Positions 45,546 to 58,530 are shown, counted from the stretch's first letter. The stretch is DNA of 64,000 nt from Notamacropus eugenii (GCF_028372415.1 NC_092878.1:68837830-68901829); one strand, 5' to 3'. Numbers and translations are program-made. Notes: generated from the letters alone by a model not told the origin.

Positions 45546-46136
45546 CTTTCTTGTCTTTCCCAAAACTTTAAACCCAGTGCACTCTGAAGTCCATAGATTT
45601 CACATTAATAGGTCACTGTCCAAACACCATTTAATGACTGTTTACTTAGGTTCTTTTAATTCAAATCCTTAGTTATATTTCCTATAAGCAAACTGCTTCT
45701 TGGTTACTTCAATCCATAGACAGAATCCAGTCCCTTCATTAGCTAGAAGAGGAAATTTAGGTCCTTCAAGGTTATATGATATGTTTATGTTGACACAGGT
45801 AGTTAGTTAGAAAATTGGAAATAGAATCTAGATCTCTTGTCTTTTGGAAGAGAGATATTTCCTCCCTGTCATGATTCAATTCATCATTACTGGGTAGCCC
45901 TCTCTTTTCCCCCCCCAGAACTTTTCTTCAAAAAGGATCTAAAGCCCTTTCCTAAACACTCAAAAGGATTCTAGATTCCAGATCTGCCTTGTTCTAGGAG
46001 TGCATATGCCTCCACATCATTCCATTTTTGGAAAACTTGCTCTTATTATTCACATAAGAAAAATAAATAATAAGTTAATTCACACTAAGGTTCTAATAGC
46101 TAATGACTAAAGAATGATTATTTTTCAAAATTATTT
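45546..46136. other. Spacer, no gene seen
   Basis: AT-rich; 45720-45840 has faint MIR-like spacing ('gaggaaatttaggtccttca', 'gacacaggtagttagttag') that I could not confirm. Confidence 0.35.
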
Positions 46137-46623
46137 GTTATTTATTTTTTAAACATTCTTTTACTTCTAAATTTTGAGTTCCAAATTTTCTTTCTTTCCC
46201 TCCCACCCTTTAATCCAGGTACTTATGAGGCAAACAATATGTTATCAGTTATACATATGGAATCATACAAAATGTATTTCTATATTAACAATATTTTTTA
46301 AAAAGGAAAATAAATAAAGTGAGAAAATTGTATAGCACTTGGGGTTTATCAGTTTTGTCTCAGAAAGTAGATAGCATTTTTTCATCATGAGTCCTTTGTC
46401 ATTGTATTGAGTAATTGTATTGATCATAATAGGCAAGCCTTTCATAGTTGATCATCATTACAATATTGCTCTTACTGTGCACAATTATCTTGTCCTTTTT
46501 CTCCCTTCACTTTGCATCAGTTCACATGGGTCTTGCCATGTTTTCTTTTGTTTTCCCTGAAAACACCCTGTCATCACTTTTTAAAACACAATACTAATCC
46601 ATCACAATCATATACTACAATTT
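46137..46623 (-). mobile_element. L1 3' end, reverse strand (3' part of an inverted L1)
   Basis: The forward strand shows the reverse complement of the L1 tail: 'ttttgagttccaaattttct', 'gttatcagttatacatatgg', 'tagatagcattttttcatca', 'ttgcatcagttcacatgg' and 'atcacaatcatatactacaa'. Its inner end lies at the same L1 position as the outer end of the next feature. Confidence 0.8.
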
Positions 46624-46669
46624 GATTGTAGGCTTCACTAGTCTTTCAAAGGATTCTATGATACCAAAA

Positions 46670-46990
46670 AGGCTAAATACCCCTACTCTGCCATTGGATC
46701 TTGTTAACACAAGTGTTCTTAGAAATGCAGTATTTTTCCAAACACTCTGGAACAATTTGGAACTATATCCAAAGTAATATAAAACTGTGTACACCCTGTG
46801 CCCCATCAAGACTACTACTTGGTTAATATCCCAAAGAGATAAAAGAAACAGGAAAAGGACCCATGCATACAAAAAATAGGTCTTTTGTGGGGGCAATCAG
46901 GAGGATGCTTATCAGTTTGGGAAAATTGTAGCATGCGGTTGTGATGGAGTAATATTGTGCTTTAAGAAATGATGAGATTCATGAGTCATG
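46670..46990 (+). mobile_element. L1 ORF2 end, forward strand (inverted 5' part of the same L1?)
   Basis: 'aacaatttggaactatatcc', 'aaaggacccatgcatacaaa', 'ggaggatgcttatcag' and 'gctttaagaaatgatgag' follow the ORF2 C-terminal region. It ends at the L1 position where the reverse-strand piece at 46137-46623 begins (overlap about 60 bp), as in a twin-primed insertion. Confidence 0.72.
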
Positions 46991-48104
46991 ATGATAAAAT
47001 GTTATCTTTGTTTATAATAATGTTTATAAATACATAAGATAAAATTCATAGACAGCATTACAAATGAATTAGTTACATTGAAATGTTTATATTGAAATAC
47101 AACAAAACAAGTTTATGGATGCTAAGTTAAATCATCCTCTTTTAAAGATACCTTTAGCACTTGAACCCTATGTAAGAGGACATTTTGAAATTTGACATAC
47201 GTAGTGGAGGAATGCATTTTTTCCTTGTGCAGCTCCTCATTTAACTATAATGCGTAAGGAGTGCTACTCTACCCTTGAATACAGCCAATTTTAAAAGTCC
47301 CATTTGAAAGTACAGTATCATTTAATATGACTCTCAAAAATTTACTCCTAAATCTAAAAAGTTCTAGCATATTTTTTAAAATGCTCTTATGCATCTCATT
47401 TCCTTTTATTTATTTCTCCTCTACCAATGTGAAAAATCTTTCCATTTGATCATTTTTCAGATTATTATGATTTCTTAATAAAGACAAGTATGTTATTCTG
47501 ACCTGATTTATGTTTTTTCAAAGACTTTCTTAGTTTCTGTCCCTGAAGAATAGCCCCTGCTTTAAATGATCCATACTATATCTTTACAAATGTATTTCAT
47601 TGTAAAGTGTCTTGAATTCAAAGTGATTATTTGTAGACTATTCAGTTATTAGTGCGTCAAATTAAATATAAAAAATGCATTAAACTCTTTACTCAATGAA
47701 TAAATAACCCATCACCAATTATCTCATATTTGCACCCACAATTCATTATTGTCTTTGCTCAAAATTATAGCATATATTGTTTACCATTTTTCAACAGATA
47801 ATTAATACTAAATCATAGAGAGAAAACTACTGAAAAAACTGGCATTTGTGTGTGTAGGTGTGAGCACATGTGTTTTTACAATTGTGTGGTAGCTGACCAT
47901 ATCAAGCATTCACTAATCCAACTGCTGAAAATATCACATAATTATGTTGTGTTGCTCTTCCCTCCCTCTATAGTCATTTAAAAATGGATGCAATATGATG
48001 CAAAATTGGCTTAGTAGTTATTGATTACCAAGGCATATAACAGAATAGACAATCAGGAGAGACCACATGAAGGTAAAAATTCTTTGCTTTTGTGCTAAAT
48101 TAGT
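46991..48104. other. Unique-looking spacer
   Basis: AT-rich DNA without a recognisable gene or repeat family. Confidence 0.4.
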
Positions 48105-48212
48105 TGTTTGTTTGTTGTTCATCCTTCTTTCCTGAAGAGGACTAAAGATATCAAGAGGGTGACTGTTTTGACTTGCAAGTGAGTTATGACATGAGTTAGA
48201 GGAAAGAAAAGA
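48105..48212 (-). mobile_element. Marsupial SINE tail fragment
   Basis: 'tgtttgtttgttgttcatcc' and 'cctgaagaggactaaagata' are the reverse complement of the tail of the SINE at 37.5 kb ('gaaggacaaac', 'catggtcttc'). Only about 100 bp. Confidence 0.5.
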
Positions 48213-48314
48213 GTTTACTAAGCAATTATGTAGCTTTATTTGATCTTAAAATTGCTCTCTTCTACCAGTTACAAATTAATATTTGTTTTCATCATATAAC
48301 TAATTTTTAAAAAA

Positions 48315-48455
48315 TTGTTTCTTATAAGCTCCCCTTAGATTATAAAACTCCTTGAGGGCAGAGACTATCTTTTGCCGGTTTGTCTCCCCAATATTTAGCA
48401 TAATGCCTCACACACAGTACATGCATAATAAATGTTTGTTGATTGATCAGTTTAG
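48315..48455 (+). mobile_element. L2 3' end, forward strand
   Basis: 'ttataaaactccttgagggc', 'agagactatcttttgcc', 'cacacacagtacatgcataa' and 'taaatgtttgttgattga' match the well-known 3' end of L2 ('gtaagctccttgagggcag ... taaatgtttgttgaatga'). Confidence 0.78.
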
Positions 48456-48689
48456 CTTCCTAGTGATAAATATAATGGAGACAGTTAAAAAAATCTCCCT
48501 TTGGCCACATGATCTGTTTTTAAAACACAAGTCTATGCAGCTTTAACTTTCAGGACAATATTCATTGTAAGAAATTCAGAGGAATAAATGAGTCACTAAA
48601 TAATTTCTGTTACATTTCTTTGATTTATTAGAGGTGGGAGTATGTAGGGATATAGTGTGAGGTCAATTACAGAAATTATATAAAATTCA

Positions 48690-48850
48690 TTTAGTCAAAC
48701 ACATATATTGTATAGATGAGGAACCTGAGGGTTACAAGTTAAAATGACTTCCCCAGAGCCAAAATTTAGTAAATGTGTGAGAAGTGGACTTCATCTCTGG
48801 TGTTCCTGACCCCAAAACCTTCACTCTCTCAACTATTCCAACTCAATGCC
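48690..48850 (+). mobile_element. MIR-type SINE relic
   Basis: 'gtatagatgaggaacctgag', 'aaatgacttccccagagcca', 'agtaaatgtgtgagaagtgg' match the MIR core and its 'cagatgaggaaactgag' segment. Confidence 0.55.
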
Positions 48851-51004
48851 TAAGTCATCCAAGACTTTATTAGTCCATGAATGTTAGCTTTATTTAAAAA
48901 AAAAAAACAACATTAGTGCAATTTCTTAAGTTTTGGGGGTCACTTCCCTCAAGAATAACACTGACACTTAGGTAGAAATCATCTCTTTGTGCCAGTACTC
49001 TCACATATATAATACTAACCTGATGAAATTGCTTTGATGTCACATGGCATTTCTTATATCCTGCCCCTAACCTAATTTGACACCATCACTCCTCAGATTG
49101 TCATTGAAAGAAATGATTGGGATATTTTTACATTTGACTGTGTAATTTTTGGTGAATGACTTTAAATGAAATCTAACACTGGGAGAAATTGTTTTGATTT
49201 CAGTTTCTATAAACTCTAAACAGGGGTCATAAGAAGTGTCAGATGAATTTAGGTCAGATATTTGGGGAACTCATATGTGGTACAAGAGGATATAAATCAA
49301 GGATTTGTTTCCAGGTGAAAAACATAAGAATCCTAGTGGGTCAGGATGAATTTTGCTTGAAGTTTAAGGTTCAATGGAAGTCTAAAATGAAACTTATAAA
49401 TTGCAGAGTGTGTAGACTCACATGCCAAAGCAAAGGAAAATGTCATAAAAGTTCTATGGGAGTCAAACTCTCATCTGACTAGGGTCTAAATAGAGATGTC
49501 AATATCTCCAAAGACCACAGAAGTTAACTTGTACATTTTTAGCTTTAGTGCCAATATTGTCAACAAATAACCTATTAATAGTTTGGAATTCCCTGTTCCC
49601 CTCAATTAAAATAAACCTGGATATAGTTTTATCTTACTCGTTGCCCAGATTGAAATACTAGCTCTCAAATATGCTTAGTCCCTGTTCCAATATACTGTCC
49701 CAGTATTCTGAACAGGAAATCAAGTCATGTCTGCAAGTATATCCCTCACCAAGTACATAATTCATTAAGGTATTAGGGCTCTGGTTTCTTAGAGTGTGTT
49801 TTTTTTTCTCTTGCCATGGAATTTTTAATATGTAGACCAGAGTTGGAGAGTGTGTGTGTGAGACTAAAAAGACACTAAATTGAAGAGTTTTACAGGTGCA
49901 TATTGGCATATGTGTGGGATCCAGAATGTGGACTAGCTCATATTCCAGCATCAATTAAGAGATGGGCATGAAGCTAGCCCTTATTCTGTCATGTTTAAGC
50001 ATAGGTATCAGTGCCAGAAAGTATACTTCCCATAAGTATTTTATAAATAGAATGGCGGTACACCATAGTTCATTGCTGGACAGTCCAAGAACTACAGCAT
50101 AGTTACTGAAGAAAACAAGCTTTTCACTGCCTATTGTACTTTCCCCCTTCATTCTTATTTTAATATACGAAAATAACTACAGTAAACGAATGCTTCTGTT
50201 TTTAATTTACTGTATTACAGTTAATTACTTTGATTTTCTGTTTCTTGGATATGGAAGAAAAGTTACTGGAGCTGGCAGTGGGTAAAACTCGATTCCTTGC
50301 TATTCCCAGTTCTGGGGGTTTGTAGTCTTTTGAACAATTCTGCCACACCTAGACACTTAATCCTCACCTTCACACTGTTTAGGAGATGACTAAATATATT
50401 GTAGGCTTATTTATAAACCTGAATTGAACATGCATTTTATAGACTACATAGCAGGGTGAGGTTGCTATGAGTTTTTGGTCAGATCATCAAAACAGGAACA
50501 AGAATGGCTAAAGAACCTGCAGTATTTAGACAAACAGTTGATTCTGTTACTGAAGCTTAACAGAGATTGGTGAAGAAAGGGTTAATGATTGCTTAAGTGT
50601 CTCTTCCAGTAAAAACAGTCTTTTGTTCAGAAGAGATAGAGTAGATGTTGTTGCTCAACCTCTCTGATACTGTGTGACAGATACTGAATATTAAGAAAAT
50701 ATTGAAAGAAGACATGAAAAGGAACAGAGTGCTGATTCCAATGAGAAGAAAGGTCTAGTGACCAAAAGGAGGTGGGGAACTAAGAGAAATGTCTAAGTAT
50801 TTTGTCATGGGGGAAATCAAGTTTATAATGGCTAAATAATTTTTAAAGATACATTTTTTTCATTCATTAATTACCCCGTATTGAAAGATATTACCTATGA
50901 GGAGGAATCACGACACAATGTAAATTTGAACTAGAAAGAATAACTATAAGGATATAGCAGAACTCATATTTTCCTATAGTTAGATTTCATTGAAAACATA
51001 AAGC
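48851..51004. other. Unique-looking spacer
   Basis: No gene, RNA gene or repeat family recognised. The longest frames (79 forward, 98 and 65 reverse) carry no motif. Confidence 0.4.
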
Positions 51005-51130
51005 AATGGATTGTTAGTGTCTTATTATTTACTAGGCATTGTGCTAAGCACAAGGATACAAATATAAAAATGGTATAGTGCATGTGCTTAAGGAGCTTAA
51101 ATTCTACCCTATAACTTATTCACATATAAT
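51005..51130 (-). mobile_element. Probable L2 3' end, reverse strand
   Basis: 'ttatttactaggcattgtgc', 'taagcacaaggatacaaata' and 'ttaaggagcttaaattctac' resemble the reverse complement of the L2 end at 24.48 kb. Followed by GAAA/GAAT simple repeats (51145-51205). Confidence 0.5.
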
Positions 51131-52439
51131 TACATATAAAAATAAATAAATGAATGAATAAATGAATAAACAAATGAAGGAAAGAAAGAACGAAAGAAAG
51201 AGGTATTATGTGAGGGAGGCACAACCAAACCTTGGATTTCATTAGCATAAGAACTTGTGAGAAGGAAATTCCCTCTAAAAATATTATCAGGAAGTGGCTT
51301 ACCCAAGATCCCTCAGTATAAATCAGAAATAAGGTTAGAACACTGATATTCATGACTCCATAGCCACCTCTCTAGCCATTATGTTTTGTTGTCTTGAACC
51401 TTTGTCAATACATGAAGATTTAGTTAAATTTGTGCATGTGCAGAAAACATATACAAAAATAAATACCGGTTTTGTTCACAGAGATAATACTTGCAGTCAT
51501 GGTAATGTCAGAAAAGGTCACAGAAAGATTCAAGACATAAAAAGTAACCTTTGACTATTAGAAAATGTCTAAAGTTTGCAGGATATTTTAGATAATTGCC
51601 TGAGTAAGACAATGAGAAAGAAAACATCTCTATAGAAAGAAATGAAGTATAAGAGTTTGACATTCATTACAAAAAGCCAAGGGTGTAAAAGTTAAGCATG
51701 GGAGTGGGTAATAAATTCGATACTGAAGGGAATAGTATTTATTTTCAGAGCAGGCTTTGTCTTTTAAGAACAAAGAAGAAAGGAAGAAATTTCTATTTGT
51801 CATTAAATATAAACATTAGGCATAATATGCAAATTTTGCCAATCAAGATAGATAAATACTAACTTGCTAGGTAGAGTTTTAAGATATTGCAACCTACTCC
51901 TTTCCATTAAAAAACATATATGTAAACATTGAAGGTGATTTCAAGAGCTGTATATGGTAAATATTTGCCCTCTGGAGTAGTCTTACACTGCCTATGGATT
52001 GGAATTCATGAAAAAAAAAATGTGAGGAGATTTGGAATGATTTACTGAGATTTTTTAAACCACAGACCATAGAAGAGGTTGTGAAAACAAAGTCAGAAGG
52101 AAAAAAAAGTAAAGCTGTAATAAATGAAAGGGAAACACCAGTAATGGGGTTCTTAAGACATTCAGACTGTGCTTCATGATACCAAATGACTAGTTGAAAA
52201 GTGAAAACTCAATCTAACTTGGAATTATGAATCATATTGACAAAAAACACAGCAAAAGAATGTTTGATTGAATCTTTGGAACCAGTTCATACTGGTGAGA
52301 CTTTATAACTTAGTTTATCACATCCCAGTCTAAAATAAATGAGTTAAATTAAAACAGAAAGAAAGATGCTTAACTTTGAAGAGCTATTAATATAATTAAA
52401 ACATCTTTTAGCCCCCATTCTAGGAAGCTAGAACATATA
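51131..52439. other. Spacer with an A-rich simple patch
   Basis: AAATGAAT/GAAA-type patch at 51145-51205; the rest is AT-rich without recognisable features. Confidence 0.4.
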
Positions 52440-52668
52440 TCTGATAGAGTCTTCCTTGAAATCAAGAAGAATCACCTTCATGAGTTCCAATCTGGCCTCA
52501 GACACTTACTATCTATGTGACCTTGAGCAAGTCATTTAACCTTGTTTCCCTCAGTTTCCTCATGTATAAAATGAACTGGAGAAGGAAATGGCAAACCACT
52601 TCAGTATCTTTGCCAAGAAAAATCCAAATGGGATCAGACACAATTGAAAAACAATTGAGCAGCATACC
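52440..52668 (+). mobile_element. CORE-SINE, probably MAR1 type
   Basis: Landmarks in order: 'gttccaatctggcctcagac' (B box and core), 'gtgaccttgagcaagtcatt', 'ccctcagtttcctcatgtat', then a tail 'aactggagaaggaaatggca', 'ccacttcagtatctttgcca', 'gatcagacacaattgaaaaa'. That tail is typical of the marsupial MAR1 SINE, whose 3' end is thought to be borrowed from an RTE-type LINE. It is a strong hint that the host is a marsupial. Confidence 0.75.
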
Positions 52669-53404
52669 TCCCACTTAGGAAAATTTCTAACATTCAGACT
52701 GAGATTTGACCTTCTCTCTTAATTTGAAATCTTATATTCCTTAGGCTTATCTCTGGCTCCTCCATATTTGAGGCAAAATCAGAATACAGGAAATGTTGGG
52801 ATAAGAGAAACAAGCAAACTGTATTATAGTGCCTATCATTTACTGGGCACAGGGAGAGCATTCAAGTATACCTTGTCTGGAGTTATCCCTCAATTCTTGT
52901 AGAGGTGAATACAAGTAATCATTTCAGTCTCTATCATGTGTTGTAAGATATTTATAGGACCTGATTAATTCTTCCTTTTCTATCTCAACTGATAGATACT
53001 TCCTTTCAGTTACTCTTTTCAGGGGTTACCCCATTTCCAAAATCCTTTCCGATTTGGCTCATTAAGTCTTGCGTAGGTCTGAAGAACTCAATTATCCTTT
53101 ATTTTAACTGCCATTCAGTTATTAAAATCCCTTCTCCTTCCTCTCAGTCTGTTTCTTGTGGACAATGTCTATCCTTTTAAGAACTCCTGGCTATTACTCC
53201 AATCTGCTTTCCATCTTAAAAACTGCCATACTTCCAATGTCTTCTTTTCCAGAGCTGAGACAGAATGTTTATGTGTCCTAAATGCAAATTCTAGAATGCC
53301 AATAAATTCTTAAATCATATACATATATGACTAGAAAACTATGTTATGTTACATTATGTTATAATCATATTGTGTATTATATAATTGTATGTTGGTCAAT
53401 GAGG
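52669..53404. other. Spacer, no gene seen
   Basis: No recognisable gene. 52835-52870 'gtgcctatcatttactggg' may be a worn L2/SINE piece. Confidence 0.35.
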
Positions 53405-53580
53405 TTATGGAGCATCAGCAGATCTGTAGTCAGCGGTCCTTGCTTCAGATTTTTGCTTTTTTAACTTACTGTGAGTAAGTCACTTCCTTTCTCTGAGACC
53501 CAGTTTTCTCATCTATGAAATGATGAGGTGAGATTAGATGATTTCTAAGGTCCTATCTAACTGTAAATAACTATTTTCTA
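53405..53580 (+). mobile_element. MIR/CORE-type SINE relic
   Basis: 'ggtccttgcttcagattttt', 'gtgagtaagtcacttccttt', 'cccagttttctcatctatga', 'gattagatgatttctaaggt' and 'cctatctaactgtaaa' keep the CORE-SINE order. Confidence 0.65.
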
Positions 53581-53581
53581 A

Positions 53582-53822
53582 TGGAAAAGCATTTAATGAC
53601 ATGTACAACATAGGTCTTAACACATGGCAACTTAATTTGCAAAAAGTTTTGTTGTTACTTTATCTGAGTTTTTGTCATTCTGTTAAATGATCCTAGCTAT
53701 AAAGCATGTATAGTCTTTACCAAGAAACTCACTATATTAGGAATCTAATCAAAAAACCCAAAAAAGTAAAGAAAATGATAGAAAAAGAAAAGAAAAGAGA
53801 GAAATATTTTCCTAACATGATT
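53582..53822. repeat. Local direct repeat, copy 1
   Basis: Matches 54708-54982 over its length with substitutions and small indels: shared blocks include 'gacatgtacaaca', 'aatttgtaaaagttttgttg'-like, 'atctgag.ttttgtcatt', 'ctataaagc.tgtat', 'aggaatctaat' and 'attttcctaaca'. Not a family I recognise. Confidence 0.75.
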
Positions 53823-54707
53823 TAAAAATATTCTATGCTTTCTTATTCTTCATCTCTTTGTTACTACTTCTCACTATCCTACCTTTGAAATAAATATCTA
53901 ATTTGTTATTTTAATCTCTCCCAATAACTCCTTTTAGTTAAGGACCAATTTCTGAATGCACAATAGCTTTGTTAGATCAGCAAATATGAATTTGTAGTAC
54001 ATCTATTAAGTTTCTTTGGAAATAAATAATTTCTCTTAGAATCAAATAGTAACTAAAAATTTGCAGCAACATTTTAATTTGTGTATTTTTCAGGAATTTC
54101 TTTCTTAGGGGGAGAGGAATGAGGCTTGCATAGTGCCTTAAGTATCTTGAAAATATTTACATGTTATCATTTTGTAAAATATCTTGTTTTTAATAGGAAA
54201 ACAAAGAGTAAAAAAAAAGGCAAATTTAGGCACTTTAATCACAGCCTCCAAATATGAAATCTTTTCTTTGATTTTTATGTACTTTTGCTTTATTTATTAA
54301 TAAACTTACCAGTTCTAATTGCCTATTTTAGTTTAAGTAATAAAGCGAATGGAAAGAAAATAAATGAAAAAAAAGAAGAAAAAAAGGAAAATGATTATAT
54401 CAAGTTTCCCAGAAATACAATGGAAAGCATTTAATTACTCTGATGTTTCTGTTATCTCATCAATTTGGATTTCCCTGCAATGGAAAACCCATCTATAGCT
54501 TGCCCATCATGGATTCTTGTCTATATCCACATAAATTCTCACAATGTGCTTGAGGTCTTCTTGTTTTCTCTTGACATCTTCAGGGTATCAGTAGAGCTTG
54601 TCCCCATTCCTGCCTTTTTAATGTGCCACATTCAAACCACTGCTGTGTTATTAAGCCTTCTCATTGCTAATTCTAAAATAGATATCTTAGTAAATAACTG
54701 CTTTGTA
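53823..54707. other. Spacer between two direct repeats
   Basis: AT-rich. The 109-codon forward frame at 54465-54794 runs into the second repeat copy and has no domain that I recognise. Confidence 0.35.
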
Positions 54708-54982
54708 AAGGAAGAGGGTTTAAAGACATGTACAACATGGTGCTTAATATTTGGAAATTTAATTTGTAAAAGTTTTGTTGAGGGAAAATATTGAGTTCTA
54801 TTCCATTATCTGAGCTTTTGTCATTGTGGTAAATGCCCCCAACTATAAAGCTTGTATAATCTGTAGTAAGAAACTGACAATATCAGGAATCTAATTTAAA
54901 AAAAAAAAAAGAAAGAAAGAAACTAAATGGAAGAAAAAGAAAAGAAAAGAAGGGGGATATATTTTCCTAACATAAAATAGGA
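54708..54982. repeat. Local direct repeat, copy 2
   Basis: Second copy of 53582-53822, 1.13 kb downstream, with small insertions including one near 54780-54800 and a longer A-rich run at 54898-54950. Confidence 0.75.
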
Positions 54983-57900
54983 TCTTGGCCTATCTGCTCT
55001 AGTGACCCTTACAATACAAATCTGCGGCTTTGAGGCTGCTTACAGACATTACATAAGGAACTGCCCCTTCTCAATCCTGCCCCCGTCCATGGAAATTCTC
55101 TCTCCGGTGCAATTCACTTTAACCAGCTGATCACCTTCTTACTTTAGTTCAGTCCCAGCCTCTCAAATATGTCTTTTTCTCAGCTTGAAGTCTTTTATCA
55201 TATATTATGAATATTTGAGATTAACAAGCACAAACTAAAAGTGAGCAAAGTAAAAAAGCAAATGACTAATCACCAACCATCTCTTTCCCTTGGGACAAGA
55301 CTAGCTGGCCTTATCCTCCTATTCCTCAATGTCATCTATTTTTTAGGTTTGTTGTTGTTTTGGGTGGGAGAGTGTGTGTATGTGTGGGGGGAGGGGTTCC
55401 TATCTGCTTATATCTACCATGTACCTCTTCATTGCCATTTGTGGGTATGCTTTTCAGTATCTGTAGATATTCAGTATATTACTATTGTATTACAAGATTA
55501 ATAGAAAATTAACCTCAGATTTCATGACATTATTAAAGGACATTTTCAATATACCAAAGACAATTTAGATATTTTTCCTACTCCTCCTCAACATTGAGCC
55601 TAATTAATTTTCTTTCCATGCTGTTACAGTATTCAATAGTGATCAACACAAGGTATAGTTGTTATTGTTATTTTCCCTGTCTGCCTACACATGATAATCT
55701 ATCAAATAGGAATATGCCCCACATTGTATTTACTCAGGGTCAAGTCAAATTATCAAAGTCTTACTGATCTTTTCCAGGAACATGCATAATTACTTAGAAC
55801 TTGATGCAAATAGTAATAAGGAAGCTAGTTAATTATAAAATTGTTTTCTTTAATATTTCATTGTATTTGTTACGTATTATTATTTCTTTTAGTGTTCTAC
55901 AGATCCTAAAACTTTCTCACATTCTTATCCTATATGCTTCATGCCCATATTTTTTTATCCTCCATAAAGAAAGTAGGTAACATGCTGAAGATCTCCCTTT
56001 GGAATTCCTTGAGATCTGAATGTCAATATATCCATGGCCATCTTTTCCTATACCATATGGACCTTCATTCATAACCCATGACTCACTGTTTCTGGTAGAA
56101 GAATCATCTGAACACTTCTCATCCTTTTTTGTACTTTAAGATTCTTCTACTATCACTATTACCCAGAGCCACCACCACCCCACACAGACACATATACACA
56201 TACACACACACGTGCACACGCAAGCACTTTTTTTAGTTTCCTTCTTTACAAATTAATCACTCCATTCAAATTCTAATGACCATTTTATTACAATGCCCAG
56301 AAAATTCTGCATCCTTAATTAGTTCAGTGCCTGCTTAATAGCTCTCCATCCTCCACTTCCGTCCCAACTTCTATCTGTAAACTAGATAACTTCACCCTAT
56401 ATATTCATTGTTCTTTAAATACACTGATTTCCTAGTCCTTCAATCTAATCAGCTGTCATTGTCTGCTACTCTGCTATATCACAACTACATTCAAAGACTG
56501 TCACATCCTGGATATAATGGATATCACTATATTAACTATGTGTCTTTGCCTTAAGTATCTGAGAAATCTAAAACATCTTGAGCTGATTATAAACATTTAG
56601 CTATTTACCTATTCTTTATTACTCTGAAATCTATTTTTCCCCCTCGGACCATTCCCAGTGCCAAGTTGTTTTTGTTTTTCCTGATAAAGCATTAAAATGC
56701 AGAATATTTTATCTAACATCCTTGATTTTTTCTGAGGAAAAAATGAAGCATAGTTCTCTTTAATAAAAAAATCCATCATTGGAACTATGTTTAGAGAAAG
56801 AAATGGCCTTTATACTATTCGTGGATTTTTTTTTTATTCAAGTGAAGGAAATTAATTTAAAAATTGAGGCAAAACATGCTTATGACACTTCCTATTAAGT
56901 TTTGGGATCACTTAGTCAATCAGAATATTCAGGTCTTTATATATTTTCTGCCTCACTGGTTTTTGTTTAGAAAACATGCAAACCATGAGCTTTCATTAGG
57001 CACTTACTTTAGGTCCTACACAAATTTATATACTAAACTACATGAGACTAGAAGAGGGGAAAGAGTAGCAGAAGTGCATAAGGTACATTCTGAAGTGTTC
57101 CCAGAGTTAGGTCACAAAGAAAGTTTGTTCCTTAGGTGAAAATTCAAGCCTGCTTCATCTGCAGGCATTTGTGGTCTCTGTACTTCTGGAATAGCAGGAA
57201 ATGTTTTAACAATTAGAGTGAGCAAATTGTAAAGGGAAATATGGTAGTGAGTTACCAACTGAATTCTTAAATAAAACATTCCTTCTCTAATGCAGTCCTG
57301 ATGCTGTTCAGCCTTCTATTAGCAGAGGCCACTGCATTGCCATAGGCAAAGCATCAAATATACAGTAGTTTGATAATGGTAATACACGCAGCAATAAACC
57401 AAAAACACAATTATGAAATAAGCAAAGAAGATATAAGTTGAATTTTATCTCTAGGCCTCTTTTTGATTTTCCATGAGCAAATTAAAACATAGTCTTATTT
57501 CAATGATGTGTGCTTACATCATTTACATGTTTAAATTCTCTTTTCTACAATCAGATATTTTCTTATCTAATAAACACAACTAGAAAAAGGAAACTCAAAA
57601 AAGAATAGGTATGTGAAGGAGTAACTTGATTTATAGAGGATGGAGCATGTTTTACTTTACAAAGAAAGCATTATACTTGATTGTGATATGGATGAGTCTA
57701 AAAGCCATATTAAATTATCTTAGACTATATTAAAAATAAATACATGTGGACATATTTCTCTGTATTATACGTAAAGATACTGTAGAGAGCCACAAGGCTA
57801 AATTACAAAGCTCAAAACTTGAGCAAATACTTTCTTCGAACAAAATAATAATAATTTTAATTGTCCAAGGTTCATACATGGAAATGATAATCAGGTATAA

Positions 57901-58259
57901 CAACATATATAAATCAATGGATTCCATGTGATATGATTAAATCTTAAGATCTCTGGCAAAATAATCATGTCTCCATTAAAGAATGATCACTTCCTTTAGT
58001 GAAGTCTCTTGCAAAGCACTCTTGTAGTAATAGTTTTATATAAAAGTTTCATATATATATACCTATATATATATATATATGAATAGAATTAATTCTAGAT
58101 CAGCTTCAATGTGTTTGTGTAGATGGAACACAGGCACAATTAAGAGAGAATTGGGGCCTTTATGAGCCTAATGCATTATCTCATTAGGGAAGCGAAGAAC
58201 ATTAACTTCTTAAATTTAGGACATTGACGTATATATCTTTATTGTTTTGTATCACTTAA
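54983..58259. other. Unique-looking spacer, possibly with conserved non-coding DNA
   Basis: No gene recognised; frames of up to 91 codons have no motif. A (CA)n-like patch lies at 56187-56222. 57150-57480 is less AT-skewed, free of known repeats and has complex sequence, so it is the likeliest place for a conserved non-coding element, but this is only an impression. 58050-58081 is a short TA-rich patch. Confidence 0.35.
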
Positions 58260-58530
58260 GTTCACAGAAAGAAGTCACTGGTTTCTTTCAAGATACAATT
58301 CAATTGCCATCTTTTGATTAAGGTACTGTGTGTATGTATTTGTATATTTTGAGTATATTTTTTGACAGTGATTTCACATTACTATTAGCGTAGGGATGAC
58401 AGTTGGGCAGTTAGGATGAAAAATCAGGAAAAATTTGGAACTATAAGATGGTATCATGATAATGATTGTTGTGGGGGAGATAAGTAGCTGTTTGTTGGAT
58501 CTGGAAAGAAACAACTAATTTGGATCATCA
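58260..58530. repeat. Local direct repeat of a second kind, copy 1
   Basis: The left part (to about 58440) matches 59370-59545 ('tgattaagg.actgtgtgtat', 'gacagtgatttcac', 'gcagttaggatgaaaaat'). The right part (58455-58530) matches 60211-60290 at about 95% ('gggggagataagtagctgtt', 'aaagaaacaactaatttgga'). Unknown family. Confidence 0.82.

Noticed and set aside
44987-45571. 194-codon Ser/Phe/Leu-rich protein
   Set aside because: It is a reading of a CTTC/CTTT microsatellite; all frames of such a tract stay open.
54465-54794. 109-codon forward frame
   Set aside because: It runs into a local non-coding direct repeat and shows no domain.
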